From: Aplectana chamaeleonis | Taxonomy: Eukaryota > Nematoda > Chromadorea > Rhabditida > Cosmocercidae | Reading direction: 5' to 3' | DNA: 64,000 nucleotides | Assembly (NCBI GenBank): GCA_029168955.1 | Contig: JAPDOI010000271.1 | Coordinates: 214,001 to 278,000, forward strand | Part shown: piece by piece, positions 10,878-22,392 of the stretch | Numbering within the stretch: position 1 is the first letter of the stretch | Layout of the letters: each line of letters opens with the position of its first letter | Notes under the pieces: model-generated | What the model was told of the DNA's origin: nothing | Seen by the model: only the letters and a program-made list of their open reading frames with translations | Database searches by the model: none | Translations under genes and position numbers: made by a program

Positions 10878-11584
10878 TTTTGCAAAACGGACAAGCACGC
10901 CCATGCTGATCATTTTTGACGCAGGGCTACCGTAATACTGCGCGTAAATTGAATAGCACCGGCTGCATGGCTGCGGACTTTGGTCACATATCTTACGACA
11001 GCCACTATTTTTGGCGTGTAACTTCCCACCAAGTCAAACTTCGACCAGGAGACGTTGTGTTACCCCAGAAAAATCGAAAATTCTTTTTTTTTTCGGCGAA
11101 TTCATAAAGAAGCAGGCGGGGTTGATTCTTGTTTATACAGACGTAAGCGGATAACTGTCGAAATGTGTTGACGGTACTTTACCGTCAACACATACTTTAA
11201 AATACTTTTGTTTTGCCATCAGAAAAAGGATGTCTATCGACTAAGATCTGAAGATTGTATGAATGAAATCATCATTTTGTGGAGAAAAGTTTCATAACTT
11301 CCAAAACAATCTCTTTGTCTCGCGGATAATTTTTTCGATCTTATGCGACTCGGGTTACTTACTCTATCGAGACCGAGTCTTACTTTTTTTACAAGTGCTA
11401 TGAAAAATAGCCCTGTAATCAACTGTTATCTCCACGCGACTCTTATCTGATCAGAAATTAGGAGGATTTTCGTAAGATATGTGTCAAGTCCGCAGTCATG
11501 CAGTCGGCGCTATTTATTTAACTCCCAGGATTACGGTAGCCCCGCGTCAAAAATGATCAGCATGAGCGTGCTTGTGCAAAACTG
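10878..11584. mobile_element. Nested unit with about 115-bp inverted arms
   Basis: Arms 10878-10999 and 11470-11584 match in inverse. Shared blocks include CATGCTGATCATTTTTGACG, GGCTACCGTAAT and CACATATCTTACGA. The interior of about 470 bp has a 13-bp-arm hairpin but no coding frame of note. It is probably a non-autonomous DNA transposon. Confidence 0.65.
11164..11192. repeat. Perfect 13-bp hairpin
   Basis: TGTGTTGACGGTA, a 3-nt loop, then the exact reverse complement, lying inside the 10878-11584 unit. There is no T-tract that would suggest a terminator, and the role is unknown. Confidence 0.7.
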
Positions 11585-11827
11585 TGCGTTTCTCGTACAA
11601 CGACCCCCCCCCAAGTTTCACATGTGTTTTTTTTTATGTAGAACACTTATTCGGATAAGAATGAATGTTTTGTGAAACTAGACTGTATGGGCGTTTTAAA
11701 ACCAGGTGCAATTATAGCGATGAGTGTATCAACGTTTTGGTGCTAAAAAATCACGTTTTGGAAACCTAAGGGAAACTGATAGTAGGGTAAAACTCTTATC
11801 TCCCGCTAACCGAACGGATATGTTCCC

Positions 11828-11953
11828 GGAACATATGCTATTGGTATCGAGTTCATAACAGAAAGTTTCTGCTGTTATCATCCGCCAACCATTACGATAT
11901 GTTCCGGCAGGTGCTCGGCGGAACATATGCTATTGGTATCGAGTTCATAACAG
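11828..11953 (+). repeat. Two 34-bp direct copies containing the terminal motif
   Basis: The 34-bp sequence starting GGAACATATGCTATTGGTAT occurs at 11828-11861 and 11920-11953. The second copy overlaps the inner part of the right 32-bp inverted repeat of the 10266-11965 element. This looks like a local duplication of the element end. Confidence 0.75.
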
Positions 11954-11965
11954 CGAATGTCTGAG

Positions 11966-12260
11966 AGAAAGGAAAATTTTCTGTGAAAATGCCTCTAAAA
12001 TCATTACAAGCGATGCAGCTTAGCGACACTTGGCGACACAGAGAAACAATAGATGAGGTTTTCTCAGCCAAGTAAAGTTTAAGTAGTGTATTGACGCTTA
12101 GCGACCACCACAAGCGACACCTAAAAGCATTTAGGAAAAAGGGATGACAGAAGACAGAATCTGGTTACACCAACTTTTATGGTGACGCCGAGAGAGATTG
12201 GGAGGAAAGGAGCGACACTGAGCGACAGCACGCGACACATGGGCGAAACAGTGGATGAAG
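11966..12260 (+). repeat. GCGACA-motif-rich tract, right part
   Basis: The same motif as 8190-10265 resumes at once outside the 32-bp inverted repeat: CTTAGCGACACTTGGCGACA near 12018 and GAGCGACACTGAGCGACAGC near 12210. A further short patch is near 13263-13300. Confidence 0.6.
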
Positions 12261-12966
12261 TAAAGGCAGTGTTTACGATAAAAACCGTATTATAGCTGTT
12301 CAAGTCGGTAAGTCCACTATATAGGAGTTCATAGGGGGAAGTCCCCACAGAACACTCAAATAATCGACAAAAACTGTATTAAGAAATGTCCGAAAAAAAT
12401 AATTATGCCCGTTTGCTTGTTTCGGGAACTACAGACAACGCATCGCCTGACGTCGGCGAAATGGTTTCGCGCCTCAAAACTCTTAGGTATCCTCTGGTTC
12501 CGAGTCAAATTTACTTTGTTTCTAAGCGTGCGTGTGCGGAGCGAGGTGAGAGACGGCGAGAAAGCGTGGGGGACAAGGAGACCCAGCACACGCGCGCGGA
12601 CGCATGCTATCGACGGAAATAAATTTCACTCGGAAACATAGAATATGTAGCTTTTCTTTCTGTTTCCTGTACCGAAAATTTTTTAAAAACAAGAGGGGCC
12701 AATGTGCATGTTGGGATGTTAGAGTCTTTCTCGATGACGAATATTCGAAAATTCAGTGCCTGTTCTTACGGTAAAACGAATGCAAGGCAACTGTTATAGG
12801 ACGTGGGCGGGGTGACCCACTGAGTCGGCTGGCCCACGAGATTTTCACCCACTTCCCGACCGTTTTTCGTCGCACATCCGTTCCTACTCTTCTTAAACGG
12901 ACCCAAAGCTTACGTTTTTGCCAAAAAAAAAACTGGCAAATTTTTCATAGTGTTCACTGCCTTTGA
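12260..12966. mobile_element. Probable TTAA-type element, about 0.7 kb
   Basis: The left end TAAAGGCAGTGTTTACGATA is mirrored at the right by ATAGTGTTCACTGCCTTTGA. Both flanking TTAA sites have decayed. The interior holds a B1 element. The pairing of these two ends is less certain than for the other copies. Confidence 0.45.
12488..12645 (+). mobile_element. Family B1 element
   Basis: Colinear with 9511-9667 and 20182-20340. It starts TATCCTCTGGTTCCGAGTCA and carries a GTGTGCGGAGCGAGGTGAGA block; the right end is degenerate. Confidence 0.65.
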
Positions 12967-13029
12967 AGAAATCATTGATAGGTGAAACTTCATTAGCATT
13001 CCTGCGGAATCGATTGTAAATGATGCATA

Positions 13030-13264
13030 TACCCTCTGGCTCCGGGCCTGATTTAGTTAGCGCAATTGCGGACTTGCGTCGTGGTGGCGCGACGCATCGC
13101 TTCCGTACGAGCTTTCGCGCCCGCCCCTCATCAGCTGATCGTGTGAGTTTTTTCTACATTTTCAAGGTTTTTCCCACTTTTTTGATCTTCCTCTCAGCTG
13201 TCCGCGCCCCGACGACGCAAGTCCGCAATCGCACACACTGGATCAGGCCCGGAACCAGAGGGTA
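13030..13264. mobile_element. Family B2 element
   Basis: Second copy of the 8601-8849 unit. Ends are TACCCTCTGGCTCCGGGCCT and, inverted, GGCCCGGAACCAGAGGGTA, with arms including GCAATTGCGGACTTGCGTCG. Confidence 0.75.
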
Positions 13265-13394
13265 GCTCAACGACACCAGAGGACACCCAGCGACAATCGG
13301 CGAGGCGTCCTTGGATCACAAAAAAAACAGATCCTAGGGTGAGACTGAAAGGGACGCCTAGGAAAATAGGCCGCATTAATAGGCAAGTGTACAC

Positions 13395-13480
13395 GGATCG
13401 CACTGATACTTTGCGTTCACGTATGTTATAACACATATGCACCAGTGCACAATAAGGAACGCAAAGTATCAGTGCGATCC
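13395..13480. repeat. Hairpin with 24-bp perfect arms and 38-nt loop
   Basis: 13395-13418 (GGATCGCACTGATACTTTGC...) and 13457-13480 are exact reverse complements. The outer flanks GGCAAG and CTTGCC also match. Size is in the range of a small-RNA precursor, but the perfect stem and repeat-rich setting make a miniature-element origin more likely. Confidence 0.7.
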
Positions 13481-14602
13481 TTGCCGACTGTATATGTGAT
13501 TGGTGAGTCAGGTCGTGAAGCTTGGCGGCTGTGGCTGACATCGGACGAAAGTCAGGAAAAATAAAGCACAGAATATGGAATAACAGCACATTCTGATCTG
13601 ATATCGACTAACAAAAAAAAGGATAATTTGAATAAAATACTGATGATTGGCACTGTCATCCGGTCATAAGACCTACATTATTCAAAAACTCACAGCTATA
13701 ACCACAGACAAAAACCATTGCGATATCGGCAAATTTCGCCTACACACCGTTGCATTAATGGTTTGGCGCTATCAGCGCCGTGCCACGATTAGAATTGCAA
13801 ATATTTATGAAAGGCGACGACTGAAGGCAATCGAACATTTGTCCCCATTCAAAGTCGAAGAAGAGATTGGAAGTGGAACAAACCGGGTGTGGTCAAAGAG
13901 CAGAACGTACGTACGGGTTTGTATGCGTTACAACGAATTGCAATTCTGATTAATGGTTATGTAAAAGAGACGCCTCGGGGCTAGGAGGAATGTCCATTAA
14001 TCACTGGTTGCAGGAAGACAAGTTGTCTGAGAGCGAGCATTACGGATAGCGACAAAAACACTAGAGGACATTCGACTGCTGAGAAAAGGATGTGATAATA
14101 CTACACACTCTGAGGAAAATCTGCAAGATTGCCTAAAGATCAGATTCGAATACCGTGGTGCCTTTTCTGAAGATTAATCCTTATTCTAATCTGTTCCAGC
14201 TGGTAGTAACACACAGCTGGCAGTCACATTTGACAAACTGGGCAGGTTGCCAAATGGCATCCTAATCAGCCGTAAGTAAGAAAATTTTTGAAAATAAAAA
14301 AAAAAACAAATTTTTTTGTTTCGAAACCGAAAAAATCCGAAAAAAAAACCGTAAACTTCGAAATTTCTTATTTTTAAGCGAATGGTATTGTAAGTATCTC
14401 TTGGGCATTTTCTCGGACTGTTTCCAAAAAGTTATATGCTTAATACGATCGTTATTGTGCTTTTTGTAACTTCCAAAACACTCAGTAAACTTCCCAGAAA
14501 TTGGAAACGAAGGTCATGATCGTGTTCAGCCCCCAAAACAGTGCCCTTGAACAAGGTTTAGGTGAAAGCTCATTTTCCTAACTTTGCTTAGACTAGAAGC
14601 GT
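13481..14602. other. Unassigned spacer
   Basis: No gene was recognised. A 100-codon plus frame at 13647-13949 has no family signature. The part around 14500-14540 (GATCGTGTTCAGCCCCCAAA) resembles about 52440 (ATTGTGTTCAGCGCCCAAAA), suggesting a shared low-copy repeat. Confidence 0.4.
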
Positions 14603-15041
14603 TTAAAGGCAGTGGTCGCGCTCAAATATGCTCGACTTCTCTTCCTCTCTAATCCCCTCTCTGGGTATAGAGTAGTAGAATCCATAGCGAAAATTCGCGA
14701 AAAAAACGCTGTTCTGGGCCAAATTCGAGGCCTGAGCTTTCTTGTCTTTTGATGGTGGACGAGCCCACTCCACATCATCGGCATCGATGACCTCTTATAT
14801 CAAGAACATCAGCAGATTAGCATTTATTTCTTCCTCTGAATGTCGATGATTTTTGAATCCTTGGCATGAGACTGCGACCTTTCTGTGCACGTGTGCACGA
14901 ACTGGAAATTTAGGGTCTTGAAAACTTCAATTCTAGCCCGTTTTTCACCACGCTACCTTCATAGTTTTTGAGCTGTTTCTGATCTAAGCTGATTTTTGTA
15001 GTTTTGTCGATAACGTTTTTCATCGTGACCGCTGCCTTTAA
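14603..15041 (+). mobile_element. TTAA element family F2
   Basis: Ends are TTAAAGGCAGTGGTCGCG and the inverted CGTGACCGCTGCCTTTAA. Colinear with 23529-24078 and with the interrupted copy 34996-37777. Because it is uninterrupted at CATCATCGGCATCGATGACC (near 14773), it is an empty-site reference for the hAT-like insertion in the latter. Confidence 0.8.
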
Positions 15042-15213
15042 CATTTGTGTGGATTATTGATTGAACGTTCACTTATGTATATCAATTAGGTGGTACTGAG
15101 AGCGCTTTAAAAAAAAATGCTTTAGATTTCACGTAACCTCACTTCTGGCAGGACTATTTCTGGCGCTGATAACGAATCTGAGATTCATTTGTCGATTTTC
15201 CAATGTTTTCGGC

Positions 15214-15707
15214 TTAAAGGCAGTGTTCACGATGATTTTCGTTCCCGAGTTCTCTACTCAAAACAATGCGTTGGCTACTATGTAAGTGTTACCAAAATTG
15301 CGGAAAAACGGCGAGAAACGCACTAAATCGTCTTATTTTAGAGATATTGTTCACTGGCCTGGACTAGTTGTCCGGTTGGATGAACATGTTCACGGTGGTT
15401 GTCACCGCTGAAAAATCGGGCTAATAGAAAATGGGAGAGTATTTTACGCTAAACAATATTAGTTAGGGCCCGAAGGAATGAACAGAGCAACAAAATAAAA
15501 AGAATTGCAAAAGACGGGTCCACAAAGGGTTTCATTGTCACAACAAACAGTTGCACTGAGAGTAAAGACGCGGTGTGAGGGTAAAGGATTTCGTGCCATT
15601 CTGATGCGTTTTTCTCCGTTTCTTCGTCATTGCAGTTCTACTCGGGGTCCAGACAATCGATTTAGCGATCAATCTCAAAATGGAAGATTATCGTGAATAC
15701 TGCTTCA
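15214..15707 (+). mobile_element. TTAA element family F1
   Basis: Starts TTAAAGGCAGTGTTCACGAT, followed by a GATTTTCGTTCCCGAGTTC-like interior, and ends GATTATCGTGAATACTGCTT. The same unit is at 25445-25936 in this orientation and at 21827-22313 inverted. All three are about 490 bp. Confidence 0.8.
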
Positions 15708-15789
15708 GACCATCCCAGTGGAGAAAATGTTGAGGGCAAAACGCGACCATCGAGATTTCCGGGTTTCTCCAATATGTAGATGTGGCTCA

Positions 15790-16060
15790 AAATCATTCAC
15801 TGTGGGTTATTTGAAGCACTTGACAAGAATCTGAGGTCCTTTTGTCGTTTTTCGACAGATTACAGTAGATTACGGTGGGTATACGGTAGTTGGGTAAGAG
15901 TCTCAGATTTGACTCAAAATTAGTAGGGAGGGTGGGGAGGCGGGGGTTATTCAGGTTGGTGAATACGAATCTGATGTCCATTTGCCGATTTTCGGAATAG
16001 TAAGGTATGTTTTGCCCTCTTAATGACTTGGCACCTACCGTGACCCACAGTAAACCCTCA
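15790..16060. repeat. Dispersed CACCGTA / TACGGTGGGTATACGGTA repeat
   Basis: Phrases such as AGATTACGGTGGGTATACGG and GAATCTGATGTCCATTTG recur here and, in varied order and orientation, at about 54330-54640, 62330-62540 and 62880-63070. It looks like a degenerate, partly tandem, low-complexity family without clear ends. Confidence 0.5.
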
Positions 16061-17050
16061 GAATTTTGAAAAACGGACCCCAGCTTTGTTTTTAGTACAC
16101 TGGATTACCCCTCCATACAATATCTGAGCCGATTCCGCAAACATTTTTAAATGCCCCCTTATGTTGTCGTATAGCTTCAAGAACGCTCATAACTTCTTGG
16201 AACCAGCAGCTCGGGACGAGACACCACGAAGTTCAACTTTAGATGCCCAAGGTTTACACTAACAATACAATTCGTTTTCACAGATGGGACAGGAGCTTTT
16301 TACATATACCCTTTGTTAACCTTATCGACGAAAACCGCCTTTGCCAGCTAAGAAACACACAACTGTGTCCGCTAGACAGCCGGCCAGGAAAAAGAACGCG
16401 CTGACCCTTCGAGAGGCCGCTGCTATTCGCTTCGAACAACATCCTTAGAACGAACACCCAAGAAAAACGACAATGAAAAGAGGTCATCAAAATCTGCTTG
16501 CCCAAAGGAAAAAAGTTTGCTCAAGCTGTCGTGACACTTCTCAAAATGCAGCAGTGACCGATGAGTGGAATACATATTCATTGGGTTTCACAGAAATGTT
16601 CGGCTGGTTTTTCTTCCTTCCGTGCCCTATCTCAACAGAATCTCATTTCGTTTCCAAGGACAACCCAACACAGAACGGCTTGTTTTTGTATAGAACGCAC
16701 ATCGATTAACCTACTCTTGTTGTAGATTAATCACATTTTGGGAAAAGACTTGGCGACAACAGAGAAAAATCTATGCTGCCAAAATTTTTGAAAAAATATG
16801 ATCTGAGTCATGAATTCACTGTTCTTGTCGGAACGAAATTGCTGTCCGCAGTTGCAGATAACACGCAGCTCTAGGAAGTTTGCGCTGGATCAGTTCTTGA
16901 TCTTGCCAGGACCCACTGCGCGCGCATGCTGCGTGTCCCCCCCCCCCACACTTTCTCCCTGTCTTTCCCTTCGCTCCGCACACGCGCACAAAGAGACAGC
17001 GTAAAGTTGGTGCCCGAATGGAAGACAAATTTGCTCTATCAATCATCAAG
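16061..17050. other. Unassigned spacer with a partial B1 element
   Basis: No gene is supported. 16916-17020 is an inverted partial copy of B1 (reads back as GTGTGCGGAGCGAAGGGAAA), with a run of about ten C at 16938. Short open frames on both strands at 16278-16709 have no signature. Confidence 0.4.
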
Positions 17051-17261
17051 TAAAGTCTGTCCGAAGGAGACTGTCCGCCCACGCGGTCGGCGTTCGTGTC
17101 GAGCGGCTCTGCCTTTTTTGAAGCCCTCTTACGGCTGCAAACAGCTGACTGGGATATTGCTCACTATTCCTCTAGAATTCCTGCTCATCGATTTACATGT
17201 TCAAGAAATGCACGCCGCGCTATACGCACGCGTGGGCGGACACTCACTCGGACAGACTTTA
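17051..17261. mobile_element. Family A element
   Basis: Inverted ends begin AAAGTCTGTCCGAAGGAGAC and finish CTCACTCGGACAGACTTTA with TA on both sides. Arms contain GTCCGCCCACGCGGTCGGCG and its near-inverse. Length is about 210 bp. Confidence 0.7.
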
Positions 17262-17268
17262 TCCAATC

Positions 17269-18272
17269 TTGAAGGCAGTGTTCGCGATGAAAATGATATT
17301 CGGGTTTCCACCAAAATTTGATTGTATCGAGGTCGATAGTAGCTACAACCGCAGTGTAACAACTAAAAACCCGCCATAAATAGCCCTACACGGCCCTCAA
17401 ACTTAACTGCGCCATGCCCTACCCGCTCACTTCCTTGTTGGCCATTAGAGGCAGTGTTCACGATGAAAATTGTTTTTCTGTTTCCCCGCCTATTTTGAAA
17501 ACTGCCCCACGCTGATTCCAATGATGTCTCTGAAATCGTACAGGACCTTCTGGGAATGGAGTTATGGCCCCTCAAAATTGAGCTAGGGAAAATGGTGGAC
17601 GAGTTGTCCGAGGCTTGTAACTTGCGTCTTTTGCAGCCGATCTATGCGAGCTGACCTGAGTAAAGAGAGAAGTTGAGAATGAAGGGAAGAACGGGGCTAA
17701 TGGTTGGAAATCATCGCTCATCTCACGATATTGAGCATTCATTTGTTTACGTCGGTGGGCGTGTGATGCGCTTTTGAGGTTTGCCTTGAGCTCGAAATGG
17801 CAACTTCAGGCTCTTTTGGAGATTTTTCTGACTCGTTTTCATGCGTTCTTTCGACGTCAACGTTACACTGTGCCCCTCCACTACCCATTCCTAGAGGAAA
17901 CCGAAACACATTTTCTATCGTGAACACTGCCTTTAAGGGAGCGGGCGGGGCGGGCATAGCACAACCAAGTTTGAAGGCTGAACAGGGGCTATTTATAGGT
18001 CGTTTTTAGCCGTTTTTTTTTTGCCACTGTTACCCTCTGGTACATCCCTAGTGACCTGTTGATTTCGATTATCACCAGCAGCGGAGAGGTTGGCCTCGGT
18101 GAAATATTACTAGTGATAAGGAGGTTTCGACGAAAAAGCCACCGCTACGCGCTGTGATAACCAAAAACATGAGTTCACTTGGAATGAAACAGAGTCTACT
18201 TCCATGGGCCCTGGTACATTCGATTGCCGGTTAAAACTCGAAGACCCTTCTTATCTCAAATACTGCCTTTAA
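17269..18272. mobile_element. TTAA-type outer element carrying a nested F5 copy
   Basis: Outer ends are TTGAAGGCAGTGTTCGCGAT and CTCAAATACTGCCTTTAA. Internal arms ATAAATAGCCCTACACGGCC (near 17378) and CTATTTATAGGTCGTTTTTA (near 17990) are inverted, with GCCCTACCCGC and GCGGGCGGGGC closer in. An F5 copy occupies the centre. Half-copies of the same outer family appear at 41126-41317 and inside the hAT-like element. Confidence 0.55.
17446..17936 (+). mobile_element. TTAA element family F5 (nested)
   Basis: Ends are AGAGGCAGTGTTCACGATGA and ATCGTGAACACTGCCTTTAA. Colinear with 4717-5204 and 46543-47038. It sits at the centre of the outer palindrome of 17269-18272. Confidence 0.8.
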
Positions 18273-20181
18273 ATGACATCTTAAAATAGCAATGTCTTTG
18301 AACAGGAACATATATAGCAATGAAGAGTGTACAATAGAAGCTTGATAAGAAACGAGTCACGTTTTTGAAATGCACACTTTTTTTCAAAAAAGATATGTAC
18401 AATTTTGAATAAATGAATGTTTTGTAGTGTAGTTTATTGACATTTCTCTTCCTGCGTCGCTACACTTCCAAGAATTTCTATTCATTTCTCACTAATATAA
18501 TGAAACAAAAAAACTCGGAAAAACGAGAAGTTGTCTCGAAACAAGTACAAAGATCAGGGTAAAAAAGTCCTTGAAGTGTTCCGAGAGGAAATGCTGAGCC
18601 GTTTTTTCATCACTTATGATCCGGCAATGCGGAATTCGCGGCAAAAGCAAACAATGCTCAGATCGATGCTACTGCCATAGAAGATTGAACCGTTCGTAAC
18701 AAAAAAAATGAACGGTTCCGAACTGCATATTGACGGTCGTGAACATAAACAACCTTTAGCTTTGTATTCCCATATTTCATGGAGTGGCTGACGTCGAAGT
18801 TTACAAGGCTGGCAAGAGGAAAAAACCCGAAAAAATTGATCGCCGCCTTATTGTAGGATAATTGCCACGAAAACAAGAGGTTTGTGAAAAAATGAACTCT
18901 GTTGGAGAGAAGAAACAATCGATGCCTTGTTGTGAAAATATTCAACTAAATTGAATATCTGTATAGTAGAGTGCGCAAATTTGAAACGTTGCTATGTTCA
19001 ATTTGATATTTGAATGATTGGAAAAATGGAATTATTCTCTTTTCTGAGCACTCATTCGGGAATTCAAATTAGTCTACATATCTAGTCAGGAAAACAGAAC
19101 TCTCCAAGTTTTGTACATTCGGCCAATTTCCGTAGACAATATTCAATATTTCATCACAAAATGGGCGAAAAAAAATATTGTGACTCGATAGGTTCGCTTT
19201 CGAAAAAATCAGAAAAAAAATCTCAAAAAGAATTACGGGTCAATAAGTAATAAATTTTCAAAGTAGCTAAAATCATTCTTCCCAAGCTTCAACAAAAAAA
19301 TCAGTGATGTCCGCTTGTACGAAGAAAGTATTTCAATGAGTTTTTTCTCTACGGGATGGCAATATGCATGATCTGTGAACCGTAAAATGTAGGTAGAACT
19401 TATTGCAATTTATATCCTTGAAAATGGCTATTGAAAAGAAGGTGGATATCGTCAGTCTCCGGTTTGGGGAAGCCGCATCACAAATATGTGTCGGGCGTGT
19501 GGGGTGGCCCCGTACAAGATAAAAAAAAAACTATCGATATCGCCTACCGCTGGTATTTCAAGGAACACTAATCTCCCAATTCGTCTTTCTCACCTCTCTT
19601 TATTTCATTCCTTGTCCTCAGTTCTCTTTTCCCCTTGTTGACCATCCCACACGCTCCATACGCGCGCTAGGAGTTGCGACGCGGCTTAACCCCGTACAGA
19701 GATTGAAGATAACTTCTGTCCATATCGGAGCGAAATTCCGGTCTGCAGTTGCAGACGACCGCTGTTGCACCACACAAAATGAGGATAACCACCGTGGAGT
19801 CATGTAGTACCTGCACGATCAACCTATGTCCCAGCATGATTTTCAGCGGTTGCCTGCAACTGCGGACCGGATATGTATTCTAAATTGGAGTACGGGTTGT
19901 GTGTGTGTGTCTATCGATTTTCAGGTTTTTTTTTCGTTAAACTGTATGCTTAACAAGGAAGAAATTTCTTGGCAGAAAAAGAACACATGTATATAGCCTA
20001 TATGGAGAAATTAAATTTCGGTCACTCAACGAGCTGCGTGTGCCAGCGAAGCTGCTTTCTCCGTCTGCCATACGCTTCCTAGCTGTCTCTAACATCCACT
20101 CCGCGCGCACGCAAAAAGGTATAGAAATTCGGTGCCTTAACAGCCTGTATCAATACGTGATTCAAAGTCAAAATACTGATC
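18273..20181. other. AT-rich spacer
   Basis: No exon or complete repeat was recognised. A 95-codon minus frame (18658-18945) has no signature. There is a short TG dinucleotide run near 19900, and phrases CCGCAGTTGCAG/CTGCAGTTGCAG at 16848 and 19743 are shared repeat remnants. Confidence 0.4.
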
Positions 20182-20340
20182 TACCCTGTGCTTCGGAACG
20201 CAATTTACTTTGTTCCGTCGCGCGCGTGTGCGGAGCGAGGCGAGAGAAAATGAGAGAGTTGGGTGAGAAGGGGAAGCAGCATGCGACCGCACACGCACGC
20301 GATGCACCCGAATTAATTTCTCTTCGAATTAGAGAGTTTA
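20182..20340 (+). mobile_element. Family B1 element
   Basis: Starts TACCCTGTGCTTCGGAACGC, contains GCGTGTGCGGAGCGAGGCGA and ACCGCACACGCACGCGATGC, and ends near CTTCGAATTAGAGAG. Colinear with 9511-9667 and 12488-12645. Confidence 0.6.
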
Positions 20341-21826
20341 TGCTTTCATACCTCCTAAGAAAACCTCATATCTACGGGTGCTGAATAAAGCATTTTAACG
20401 GTTTAACTCTAGGATGAAAATCTACGAAAAATAAAAAGGTAATATGTAAAATACGGTGCATACGGAAGTTGAAGAATTCTTTGTGGGAATGGTGTTTTTT
20501 CTGAAGAAGTAGAGACTGTGAGCCGCATACAAATGCGCGGAGACGAAGACGACCCCCGCATACACCGATCCGATGAAGAATTCCGTTCATCTATGCAGAA
20601 CATCAAATTTTACATTTTAACGAGAAAGTATGAAAGAAACATTCTTGGGAATCTCAATAGTTCTCAGAGAGAGAATATTCCTTCGTGTCTTTTTTTTTTC
20701 ATTGAACACACGGTAAACGACCTTTGAAATGATACAAAATCAATTTTGGAAGATTTCTAGTACAAAAAAAAATTTTGTCACAAATATCACATTTCCCGCC
20801 ACGGCGCATATCACGCATATCGACCTGCTTTCAATCAATACGATTGATACGCACTGCGCCACGCATCTCGTCGCGTGAAGTATGAAGCCGGTCCAAAACT
20901 ACTCTTCATTCATCTAAGTCAGTCGAAGAAAACTAGAAGTGTTTCAGAATATTTCTGACTTTATCTGCAGCTCAGCTGCGGAAAACATCACTAGCAATAG
21001 AATATATCATAATATTTATATACGTATGTATTTACATTAGGGAAGGGAAAAAGTGGGTTGGCACGGTCCACAAAAACTGGACAGAAAATTTTAAGAACAC
21101 CGAAAATCTGAGGAAAAAAATTGGCAGTGTAAATAGGTCAAATAACGAACGTTACACAATAAGAAACAAGGCAATACATTTTTTTTCAATTCAAATAATT
21201 CAATTTTCGAGAGAGAAAATATTTAAAAAATCTGAAATAATATTATCAAAACAAATTGAAGACTTTGAGAGAAAAAAAAGGATTTCAAATTTGAAAGTGA
21301 AAAAGGCGTCGATGAAACTGAAAATTGGCAGAAGAAATCATGTGAACAAGATAAAACCAACTGAAAGAAGGCAGATATATTTCACAGGTGGTCAGTTTGC
21401 GAGTGAGAAATGTGCGTCGGTCGATTTGTCAGAGGGACCTAAGCCTGATGGAAGGGCGGCAACTGTCTCAACATGTCTTCCTTCCTTCTTACACCACCCG
21501 ACTGCATAAGAAGGTCGGTTCATCACAGCAGAGCAGCGACATTTTGCACTTCCTGCTAGATTGTTTTTGAACCTCACTTGCAAGGCTGTCCTCGCACTGA
21601 AAGACGAGAAACCGCTGAGGGAAGGAAAAACAATTCACACCTGCTCCGATCAGGGGACCATTGAAAAAGAGGTGCCCATTGTAGGTATACGGTCGGCGTT
21701 CGTTCGAAAATCCTGTGCTAGGGACATCTTTTCTAACAAACATTTTAGAGGCCGGAATCATGATAGTTATTTTCATCCGTGCAGAAAAGAGCTTTATTCT
21801 CTCAATCGCATGTTTGTACCAACTTG
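20341..21826. other. AT-rich spacer
   Basis: Long A- and T-rich stretches with no recognised gene or complete element. Short frames at 21291-21830 overlap on both strands and lack signatures. Confidence 0.4.
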
Positions 21827-22313
21827 TTGAAGGCAGTGTTCACAATAATCTTCGATTTTGAGAATAATCGCTAAATCGAATGTTTTGCCTCCGAGTAGAA
21901 CTGAAATGTCGAAGAAACCGAGAAAACGCATTGGAAGGGCACGAAATCCTCTACTCTCACCCCGCTTCACTACTATCAGTGAATCTGTTTGTTGTGACAA
22001 TGAAATCGTTTGTGGACCCGTATTTTGTTTTTATCTATTTCGACTTGCTCCGTTCTTTCCCTCGAACCCTAACTAATACTGTTTTGCCAGAAATATTCTT
22101 TCATTTTTGACTAGCCCCATTTTTTACCGGGGACAACCACCGTGAACATCATCCAATCGGACAACTAGTCCAGGCCGGAAAATAATGTCACTGAAATAGG
22201 GCGATTTAGTGCGTTTTTCGCCGTTTCTTCGTAATTTTGGTAACACTTGGTTCCCAACGCATCGTTTTGAGTGCAAAGTTCGGGAACGAAAATCATCGTG
22301 AACACTGTCTTAA
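21827..22313 (-). mobile_element. TTAA element family F1 (inverted)
   Basis: Reverse-orientation copy of 15214-15707 and 25445-25936. Ends are TTGAAGGCAGTGTTCACAAT and CATCGTGAACACTGTCTTAA. Length is about 487 bp. Confidence 0.8.
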
Positions 22314-22392
22314 AAGTAGCTAACAAGGTTTGATACCCTCGTGCTGCGTTTCCATAATGTATTCATGAGCTAGTGGGAACCACCCCGTGGTC

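Larger units (their letters stand above)
10266..11965. mobile_element. 1.7-kb element bounded by 32-bp perfect inverted repeats
   Basis: 10266-10297 and 11934-11965 are exact reverse complements over 32 bp (starting CTCAGACATTCGCTGTTATG). The GCGACA-rich tract continues on both outer sides but not inside, so this unit appears inserted. Inside are further copies of a CTGTTATGAACCGCCAAC-type motif (10310, 10430, 11873), a long-TIR unit (10878-11584) and a direct duplication (11828-11953). No transposase frame or clear target duplication was found. Confidence 0.6.

Noticed and set aside
18658..18945. 95-codon minus-strand frame
   Set aside because: Hydrophobic and aromatic-rich by chance in AT-rich DNA; no homology or context.
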